DNA of 64,000 nt from Mucilaginibacter rigui (GTDB lineage: Bacteria > Bacteroidota > Bacteroidia > Sphingobacteriales > Sphingobacteriaceae), in NCBI RefSeq assembly GCF_014773275.1, contig NZ_JACWMW010000001.1:1116001-1180000 (forward strand). Direction: 5' to 3'. Numbering within the stretch: position 1 is the first letter of the stretch; every line of letters begins with the position of its first letter. Shown piece by piece: positions 57,965-64,000 of the stretch. Made by a program: the position numbers and the translations under genes. The notes under the pieces are model-generated. The model was not told where the DNA came from, did no database searches, and was given only the letters and a program-made list of their open reading frames with translations.

Positions 57965-59209
57965 ATGAAAATGATAAATAAATATTCCGCAAAGGCATTG
58001 TTTAGCCTGCAGATATTAGCTTTTATTTGTTTCCTGGCGGCTTGTAAAAAGAACGAGGGTTATAACAAAGGGCCAATATCTACTGATAAAACAAAACCGG
58101 CAGTTGTAACCAACATAAAAGTAGAGAACCTGCATGGTAGTGCCAATATTACGTATGACTTGCCTAACTCTGATAATATTTTGTATGTACTTGCAAAATA
58201 TAATATCAACGATAAAACGGCAAGGGAAACCAAATCAAGTTATTATACAGATACTGTTAAGGTTGATGGTTTTGCTACCGATAAAGATTATACTGTAACA
58301 TTATATACTGTTAGCCGCGCCAATGTGTCGTCAGATCCGGTTACAGTAACTGTACATCCGAATGTGCCATATTATAAACTTGTTAAACCCACAATTAATA
58401 TCACCAAAGATTTTGGCGGCGTTAATATACAGGCATTAAACCCATTTAAAAAAGAGGTGGGTATGATACTGATCGCAATGGATAACTCTACAGAGCAACT
58501 TGAAGTAAGTGACCAACACTATACTAATAGCGATACCATTAATTACTCGGTTAGAGGTTTCCCAGCTGTTGAAAGAAAGTTTGGTGTATATGTTACAGAC
58601 AAATTTGGAAATATATCGGATACCACGTTGGTTAATCTTACCCCACTTTTTGAAACAGAATTGGATAAAACCAAGTTCTCGGTTTATAAACAACCAAGTG
58701 ATAGCCAGATTGGTTATGGTTGGGAACTGCCTTATTTATGGGATGGTAAAATTGATGGGTACTCAAACGGTTGGCATACTCAGCCAGGTACAGGTAAACC
58801 AATGCAATGTACTTTTGGTATCGGCGTAAGTGCGCAAATAAGTCGTATAAAAATTTATGAACGCCCGTTGGAGTATGCGTTTTTTCATGGTAACCCCAAA
58901 AACTTCACATGGTGGGGTTCAAATTCAGATTCGCCGGCTGATGTTGTTCTTCCTCAATCTGCACCGGCTGGTACTGTAATCGGCGATTGGGTGAACCTGG
59001 GTAATTATCGTTATCCTAACCCCCCGTCAGGCTTAACACCGGGCTTTACCAACTCTGCCGACGAAGCCTTTGTAAAAGCAGGTGTCGACTTCCTTGTGCC
59101 GCCAACAGCGCCGGCTGTTAAGTATCTGCGTTTGTTAGTGCACGATACTTGGGGCCGTGGTGATGCAGCCCACTTAATGGAAGTATCGGTTTATGGAAAG
59201 CCACAATAA
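57965..59209 (+). CDS. Surface lipoprotein with Ig-like and discoidin-like C-terminal domain (DUF4959/DUF5000 type)
   Basis: 414 residues from the ATG at 57965, picked over 57938/57941 because it stands in the usual AATTATGAAA context right before the signal. Lipoprotein Cys27 (FLAACKK). An Ig/FN3-like domain comes first (about 45-130), then a second beta domain (about 135-230), then a discoidin (F5/8 type C)-like region (about 240-414, LPYLWDGKIDGYSNGWHTQP, SRIKIYERP, KYLRLLVHDTWG). These DUF-named lipoproteins usually follow SusCD and are taken as surface glycan-binding proteins. Binding is inferred from position and fold. Confidence 0.8.
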   Translation: MKMINKYSAKALFSLQILAFICFLAACKKNEGYNKGPISTDKTKPAVVTNIKVENLHGSANITYDLPNSDNILYVLAKYNINDKTARETKSSYYTDTVKVDGFATDKDYTVTLYTVSRANVSSDPVTVTVHPNVPYYKLVKPTINITKDFGGVNIQALNPFKKEVGMILIAMDNSTEQLEVSDQHYTNSDTINYSVRGFPAVERKFGVYVTDKFGNISDTTLVNLTPLFETELDKTKFSVYKQPSDSQIGYGWELPYLWDGKIDGYSNGWHTQPGTGKPMQCTFGIGVSAQISRIKIYERPLEYAFFHGNPKNFTWWGSNSDSPADVVLPQSAPAGTVIGDWVNLGNYRYPNPPSGLTPGFTNSADEAFVKAGVDFLVPPTAPAVKYLRLLVHDTWGRGDAAHLMEVSVYGKPQ

Positions 59210-59239
59210 TATTTGATCAATAATTTAAAGACATAAATT

Positions 59240-60469
59240 ATGAAAAATCTTTTTCGCATTTGTCTGTTCTCAATCATCAGTATCGGCTTTTTAAGCTGCG
59301 AGAAAAAGGATACAGATTTTAAGAAATTCCTTGGAGATAAAGAAATTACCTACCCCGGGGTGGTAATAAAGCCGCACTCAAAGGCGGGTAACCTGCGTAC
59401 TGCTTTAGTTTGGAACCCAAGCCCAGATCCAAGCATTAACAGGTATGTTATTTACTGGAATAATAAAACCGATTCATTGGTGGTTAATTCAACAAACCAT
59501 AATACGGCCGATTCTATTACTGCCATCATCCCAAACCTCAACGAGTATATTTATTCTTTCACAATATTCTCATATGATGCAAAAGGTAATCGTTCTATCC
59601 CATTGGATATCAATAATGTAAAGGTTTACGGGCCTGTATATAAAAGTGGTTTAACAAATCGGGTTTACAATGCAGCCAATCCGTCAACAGTTAGTGCCAA
59701 TGGTAATGTAAGGCTTAACTTTTTACAGGTTGATACCCTTTCTATTAATGTATCAACCATTATTAAATATACTAACAGGGCAGGTATAGAAACAGAAAAG
59801 ATGCTACAGCCTGATAGTAATGGTATTACGCTTACCGATTATAGATCGGGAGCGCCGGTAACCTTTAGTTCTGGATATGTACCGGTAAGGGGCGCAATAG
59901 ATACCTTTTATGTTGACCAGCCTTCAGTATTTCCTGAAATTACAGGTATTACCCAATGCGCTAAATCATTATTTAGAGAGAATAAGTTACCCGGTGATGC
60001 CGGTACTTATGAATCTGGTACCAGTGTAAGCAAACTTTGGGATGGCAGTGTTGGTCCTCAAGGTTATCCGAATATTTTCCATAGCGATGGCGATCACCAT
60101 TTACCCCACACCATAACATTTGACATGGGTGCAGTTTATAAAAAACTAACCAGCGTAGAAGAAACCGGCCGTAACTGCTGCAATAACCCGGATGACTTTG
60201 AGATATGGGGTATTGCAGATATTACCAACGCTGCAACCAATTTATCGCCAAATGATGGCGGCTGGCCGGCAGAAATGCAAGCCAAAGGCTGGACGCTTTT
60301 AAAAGAAGTAAAACGTACAGATGACGGACAGGCTGCCTTGAAAATTAATTTTGATGCTGGCTTACCACCGGTAAGATACATCCGTATCAGGGTTAAACAT
60401 GTAACCACTGGCGATAGTTATTACAGCAATATGAGCGAAATGACTTTCTGGAATGATGTACTTAACTAA
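59240..60469 (+). CDS. Surface lipoprotein of DUF4998/DUF5000 type
   Basis: 409 residues. Lipoprotein signal with Cys20 (IGFLSCEKK). An FN3-like N-terminal domain of DUF4998 type (about 35-130, NLRTALVWNPSPDPSINRYV, WNNKTDSLVV), a middle beta domain (about 135-235), and a discoidin-like C-terminal region (about 250-409, SKLWDGSVGPQGYPNIFHSD, PVRYIRIRVKHV). It shares the C-terminal plan with the gene before it, so the pair probably arose by old duplication and may bind different parts of one glycan. It lies 30 bp after its neighbour and is followed by a very long palindrome that ends the susCD operon. Confidence 0.8.
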   Translation: MKNLFRICLFSIISIGFLSCEKKDTDFKKFLGDKEITYPGVVIKPHSKAGNLRTALVWNPSPDPSINRYVIYWNNKTDSLVVNSTNHNTADSITAIIPNLNEYIYSFTIFSYDAKGNRSIPLDINNVKVYGPVYKSGLTNRVYNAANPSTVSANGNVRLNFLQVDTLSINVSTIIKYTNRAGIETEKMLQPDSNGITLTDYRSGAPVTFSSGYVPVRGAIDTFYVDQPSVFPEITGITQCAKSLFRENKLPGDAGTYESGTSVSKLWDGSVGPQGYPNIFHSDGDHHLPHTITFDMGAVYKKLTSVEETGRNCCNNPDDFEIWGIADITNAATNLSPNDGGWPAEMQAKGWTLLKEVKRTDDGQAALKINFDAGLPPVRYIRIRVKHVTTGDSYYSNMSEMTFWNDVLN

Positions 60470-60490
60470 AAGTACCCGTCAAACTATATC

Positions 60491-60536
60491 TTAATCAAAT
60501 AAACCATCCTTATATAAGGATGGTTTATTTGATTAA
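60491..60536 (+). terminator. 46-bp perfect palindrome ending the susCD operon
   Basis: Two 23-base halves are exact complements (the left half starts TTAATCAAATAAACC and ends ATCCTTAT). It lies 21 bp after the last lipoprotein stop and 31 bp before the esterase start. An intrinsic terminator or RNA-stabilising hairpin is most likely. Confidence 0.8.
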
Positions 60537-60567
60537 TGCATTTATTTGTTTTAGGCAAATCTTCATT

Positions 60568-61770
60568 ATGATCAAATATCTTTTTGTTTTAGCTTTTACT
60601 GCTTGCTTGTTTTTCTCTGTTAAGGCGCAGCCGGTTGCTGTTGCCAACGCGCTTCCATATAGTAACTATTATAAAATCAGGGGAGGAGCAAATAATTTTA
60701 TGTATGCTGTAAAAAAGAATAAAAGTGCTACAGTTGCCTTTTTAGGTGGGTCTATAACCTATAACCCAGGCTGGCGCAATAAGGTGACCGCCTATTTAAA
60801 TGAGCGCTTCCCCGATACAAAGTTCAGGTTTATTATGGCGGGTATACCATCATTAGGCAGCTTGCCACATGCCTTTCGTTTAAAACGAGATGTGCTCGAT
60901 TCCGGAAGAATAGACTTGTTGTTTATAGAAGCCGCGGTGAATGATCGTGTAAATGGCACCGATAGCCTCACGCAACTGCGTGATCTGGAAGGTATTGTAA
61001 GGCATGCAAAACGTATTAACCCGTTAATAGATATTGTGATGATGTCGTTTGCAGACCCGGATAAAAACAGTGATTATGCTAAAGGTAAAATACCTGTAGA
61101 AGTAACCAATCATGAATTGGTAGCAAAGCATTATAATCTTCCGTCTATCAACCTTGCTAAAGAGGTTTATGATAAAATAAAAAACAAGGAGTTTAGTTGG
61201 GATAATGATTTTAAAGACCTGCACCCGTCACCCTTTGGCCAGGAGTTGTACTTTGCTAATATTAAAAGTTTAATACAAAAATTAGATAAACAGCAATTTA
61301 CAGCACCAAACCACAAAAAATTCCCCAAAATGTTAAATAAATGGAGCTTTGCTACAGGAAATTATCAAAACATAACCACTGCTAAGCTTAATGGCAAATG
61401 GGTTTTAAACCCTGCTTGGTCGCCAGCCGATGGTTTAGGTACACGCCCCGGTTTTGTAAACGTACCTATGCTAATAACAGACACCCCCGGCGCGGAACTA
61501 ACATTGCCATTTACAGGTACAGCCATAGGCATGGGGATTGTATCAGGCGGCGATGCAGGTACTGTATCCTATTCAATTGATAACAGGCCATATCAAGAGA
61601 TCGATTTATTTACTCCATGGAGCAATTCGTTGCATTTACCATGGTATATTTTATTTAGTGGTAACCTGCACAGGGGCAAACATGTGCTAAAATTAAAAAT
61701 AGCCGATCATCATAACATAAATAGTAAGGGGAACGCCTGTCGTATTGTTTATTTTCTGAGGAACGAATAA
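60568..61770 (+). CDS. Two-domain SGNH esterase of the fucose locus
   Basis: 400 residues from the ATG at 60568; an earlier in-frame ATG at 60520 lies inside the palindrome and would hide the signal peptide (MIKYLFVLAFTACLFFSVKA). The SGNH domain covers about 30-240 with catalytic S62 in AFLGGSITYN, Asn in IEAAVNDRVNG and the D217/H219 pair in FKDLHPSPFG. A beta-sandwich follows (about 260-400, LPFTGTAIGMGIVSGGDAG). This layout is typical of carbohydrate deacetylases/esterases in PULs, so it may remove acetyl groups from a fucosylated glycan before GH95 acts. The substrate is inferred. A shared regulatory element lies between this gene and GH95, so it may sit in its own transcription unit. 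Confidence 0.85.
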   Translation: MIKYLFVLAFTACLFFSVKAQPVAVANALPYSNYYKIRGGANNFMYAVKKNKSATVAFLGGSITYNPGWRNKVTAYLNERFPDTKFRFIMAGIPSLGSLPHAFRLKRDVLDSGRIDLLFIEAAVNDRVNGTDSLTQLRDLEGIVRHAKRINPLIDIVMMSFADPDKNSDYAKGKIPVEVTNHELVAKHYNLPSINLAKEVYDKIKNKEFSWDNDFKDLHPSPFGQELYFANIKSLIQKLDKQQFTAPNHKKFPKMLNKWSFATGNYQNITTAKLNGKWVLNPAWSPADGLGTRPGFVNVPMLITDTPGAELTLPFTGTAIGMGIVSGGDAGTVSYSIDNRPYQEIDLFTPWSNSLHLPWYILFSGNLHRGKHVLKLKIADHHNINSKGNACRIVYFLRNE

Positions 61771-61791
61771 TCCATTCATTTGCTGGATTTG

Positions 61792-61838
61792 TCCATTTTA
61801 AAGCAGCATGTGAGCATTTATTTTTAGCCAACCAATTA
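61792..61838 (+). promoter_or_regulatory. 47-bp shared element, copy 2 (before GH95)
   Basis: Second copy of the element at 52356-52402, again TCCATTTTAAAGCAG at one end and AACCAATTA at the other, at the same spacing. It lies 73 bp before the GH95 start and 22 bp after the esterase stop, so GH95 probably has its own regulated promoter. Confidence 0.7.
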
Positions 61839-61910
61839 GTATTTCACCAATTGTTGAAATTAACCTGTTTACCAAGTGTATTTTAACTACCCATTGGACA
61901 TATCTTAATC

Positions 61911-64000
61911 ATGATGAAAAAAAACTTCTACCTGTTTATTATTTTCTGTTTTACAACATCTGTTACTTATGCACAAAATACACCGTTAAGGTTGTGGTAT
62001 ACCAAACCGGCAACCCTTTGGGAAGAAACCCTGCCCCTGGGTAACGGACATTTAGGAATGATGCCCGATGGTGGTATAAAGGAAGAGCATATTGTGCTGA
62101 ATGATATAACTTTATGGTCGGGCGCACCGCAGGATGCAAATAATTACGCGGCATATAAAAGTTTGCCCGAAATAAGAAGATTACTTGCCGAAGGAAAAAA
62201 TGACGAAGCACAGCAACTGGTTGATAAAAACTTTATTTGCACAGGCAAGGGCTCTGGTAGTGAGCCATTTGGTAAGTACCAGGTACTTGGCGATCTGAAA
62301 ATAAAATTCAATTATACTAATGATGAGGAGTATTCTGATTACAATCGCCAGCTTTCGCTGGATAATGCCATTGCTACCTGCACATTCAAACTAAGCAATG
62401 TCACTTACAAGCGCGAGTACTTTACCAGTTTTAATAATGATGTAAGTATTGTTAAACTATCTGCCGATAAACCCGGGCAACTGAATTTTACAATTGCTTT
62501 ATCCCGCCCTGAAAGGTCTGTAACCGTCCAAAAGGATGGTGAAATGCAAATGTATGGCCAAATGATTAGCGGTACAGCAAACGGCGGTATGCAGTATCTC
62601 GCCAAAGTTAAAACACAGTTAACAGGAGGTACGCTAACCCACGATGATAACAAGTTGGTTGTTAAAAACGCTACGGAGGTTGTCATTTACGTATCGGCGA
62701 ATACAGATTTTAGAGGTGCTGACTATAAGAGAAATGTTGATGCTGCGCTAAATGGTGCTTTAAAAACTCCATATGCGCAAGAACGTGCATCCCATATAAC
62801 TAAATATCAAAAGTTATTTAAAAGGGTTACGGTAGATTTAGGCACAGGCACAGCAGCAGATGAGCCTACAGACCAACGCCTGATCAGCTTTCATAAAAAC
62901 CCAAATGCCGATAAGCTTTTACCCGTTTTATTTTACCAGTATGGGCGTTATCTAACCATCAGCAGTACACGTGTTGGTTTATTACCGCCTAATTTGCAGG
63001 GCTTATGGGCTAACCAGGTAAACACCCCATGGAACAGCGATTACCATCTTGATGTGAATGTGCAGATGAATCACTGGCCGGTTGAGGTGTCAAATTTATC
63101 TGAACTGAACCTTCCGCTGGCTCAACTGGTAAAGGGAATGATAAAACCCGGCGAGCGCACCGCTAAAGCATATTACAATGCTGATGGATGGGTTGCACAC
63201 GTTATAACCAATGTTTGGGGGTTTACAGAACCCGGCGAAAGCGCATCATGGGGTGTAACCAAATCTGGTTCGGGGTGGTTATGTAACAACCTATGGGAGC
63301 ATTATGCTTTTTCGGAAGATAAAGCTTACCTGCGCGATATATATCCCATATTAAAAGGCTCTGCGCAGTTTTATAGTAGTATGCTTATACACGATGCCAA
63401 AACAGGCTTTTTAGTAACATCACCCTCCTCATCGCCCGAAAACAGTTTTTATTTGCCAAATGGTAAAACAGCTAGTATATGCGTTGCTCCAACCATAGAT
63501 AACCAGATTATCAGGGAGTTATTTAATAATGTAATTACAGCATCTAAATTGTTAGGTAAAGATGAGGCCTTGAGAAAGGATCTTGCAGCAAAATTGAAAC
63601 AATTGCCTCCCGCAGGGCAAATAAGCAAGGACGGACGCATTATGGAATGGCTGGAAGATTACAAAGAAACCGAGCCGCAGCACAGGCATATATCTCATTT
63701 ATATGGTTTATATCCGGCATCATTAATTACACCAGATGCAACGCCGGCGCTGGCCGAAGCAAGTAAAAAAACATTGGAGGTTAGGGGCGACGACGGGCCG
63801 AGCTGGTCTATAGCATACAAGCTGTTATTTTGGGCGCGCCTGCACGATGGTAATCGAGCCTATAAGTTATTTACCGAGATTATGAAGCCAACCCTTAAAA
63901 CCGATATTAATTACGGTGCAGGTGGTGGCATATATCCAAACTTGCTTTCGGCAGGGCCGCCCTTCCAAATTGACGGTAATTTTGGTACCACAGCTGGTAT
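61911..64000 (+). CDS. GH95 alpha-L-fucosidase (or alpha-L-galactosidase), 3' end outside window
   Basis: The frame runs open from ATG 61911 to the window end; 696 residues are visible of a family length near 750-850. A signal peptide (ending SVTYAQ) is followed by the GH95 N-terminal beta domain (LWYTKPATLWEETLPLGNGH, DITLWSGAPQDANNY) and the (alpha/alpha)6 barrel (GLWANQVNTPWNSDYHLDVN). E510 in SPSSSPEN and D688 in QIDGNFG correspond to the acid and base-assisting residues of the Bifidobacterium enzyme AfcA, as I recall it. At the Asn-x-Asn pair of AfcA this protein has D381-V-N383. GH95 inverts and removes alpha-1,2-linked fucose, or L-galactose in some members. With fuconate dehydratase in the same locus, fucose is the likely product. 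Confidence 0.93.
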   Translation, partial: MMKKNFYLFIIFCFTTSVTYAQNTPLRLWYTKPATLWEETLPLGNGHLGMMPDGGIKEEHIVLNDITLWSGAPQDANNYAAYKSLPEIRRLLAEGKNDEAQQLVDKNFICTGKGSGSEPFGKYQVLGDLKIKFNYTNDEEYSDYNRQLSLDNAIATCTFKLSNVTYKREYFTSFNNDVSIVKLSADKPGQLNFTIALSRPERSVTVQKDGEMQMYGQMISGTANGGMQYLAKVKTQLTGGTLTHDDNKLVVKNATEVVIYVSANTDFRGADYKRNVDAALNGALKTPYAQERASHITKYQKLFKRVTVDLGTGTAADEPTDQRLISFHKNPNADKLLPVLFYQYGRYLTISSTRVGLLPPNLQGLWANQVNTPWNSDYHLDVNVQMNHWPVEVSNLSELNLPLAQLVKGMIKPGERTAKAYYNADGWVAHVITNVWGFTEPGESASWGVTKSGSGWLCNNLWEHYAFSEDKAYLRDIYPILKGSAQFYSSMLIHDAKTGFLVTSPSSSPENSFYLPNGKTASICVAPTIDNQIIRELFNNVITASKLLGKDEALRKDLAAKLKQLPPAGQISKDGRIMEWLEDYKETEPQHRHISHLYGLYPASLITPDATPALAEASKKTLEVRGDDGPSWSIAYKLLFWARLHDGNRAYKLFTEIMKPTLKTDINYGAGGGIYPNLLSAGPPFQIDGNFGTTAG

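Overview
The window looks like a chromosomal stretch from a Bacteroidota bacterium, most likely a soil or plant-associated Sphingobacteriaceae member (Mucilaginibacter- or Pedobacter-like; the genus is my inference). The reasons are three SusC/SusD pairs, many outer-membrane lipoproteins with a Cys-Lys-Lys start, a FecR anti-sigma factor, start codons without Shine-Dalgarno sequences, and promoters of the Bacteroidota type (TTTG, 19-20 bp, TAnnTTTG). There is no insertion sequence, phage gene or CRISPR array. One tRNA gene (Pro, anticodon TGG) is present.

Region 1 (1-19754) is a polysaccharide utilization locus (PUL) under sigma/anti-sigma control: the end of a FecR anti-sigma factor, a SusC with an STN signalling domain, SusD, then a tightly packed run GH78 - NagX-like acyltransferase - GH20 - GH3 - GH92, and a separately started GH2 exo-enzyme. 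The enzymes (rhamnosidase, hexosaminidase, beta-glucosidase/xylosidase, alpha-mannosidase, beta-mannosidase/glucosaminidase-like) fit a glycoprotein N-glycan or another mixed heteroglycan. Region 2 (19755-26018) is housekeeping or stress-related: a small unknown gene overlapping a Cdd1-type helix-hairpin-helix gene, katG, and a lone FtsX-type permease with an unusual N-terminal prefix.

Region 3 (26019-41893) is a beta-1,3-glucan (laminarin-like) PUL. A one-protein membrane sensor with a LuxR-type HTH is divergent from SusC-SusD, which are followed by a lipoprotein with three tandem beta-sandwich repeats, a PKD-type lipoprotein and two GH16 endoglucanase lipoproteins. An SGNH esterase and a Tat-signal GH36-like enzyme lie beyond it on opposite strands. 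Region 4 (41894-44362) is an ArsR - SRPBCC - DoxX-like - YdeI-like operon whose DoxX gene carries an in-frame TAG, followed by tRNA-Pro on the minus strand. A 902-residue MG2-like protein with a TonB-receptor plug but no barrel follows (44363-47071).

Region 5 (47227-64000) is a fucose-directed PUL that joins uptake to catabolism. It has an AraC regulator divergent from an SDR (probable L-fucose dehydrogenase), an L-fuconate dehydratase with all expected active-site residues, and a sodium/sugar symporter. Then come SusC, SusD, two discoidin-like surface lipoproteins, an SGNH esterase and a GH95 alpha-L-fucosidase cut by the window end. A 47-bp element, 38/47 identical and ungapped, precedes both the SusC gene and the GH95 gene, and related half-sites lie in the araC/SDR divergent region. 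It is a candidate binding site for the AraC protein. I saw no clearly new defence or mobile system; the most interesting items are this putative fucose regulon, the mixed N-glycan-like enzyme set, and several small regulatory structures.
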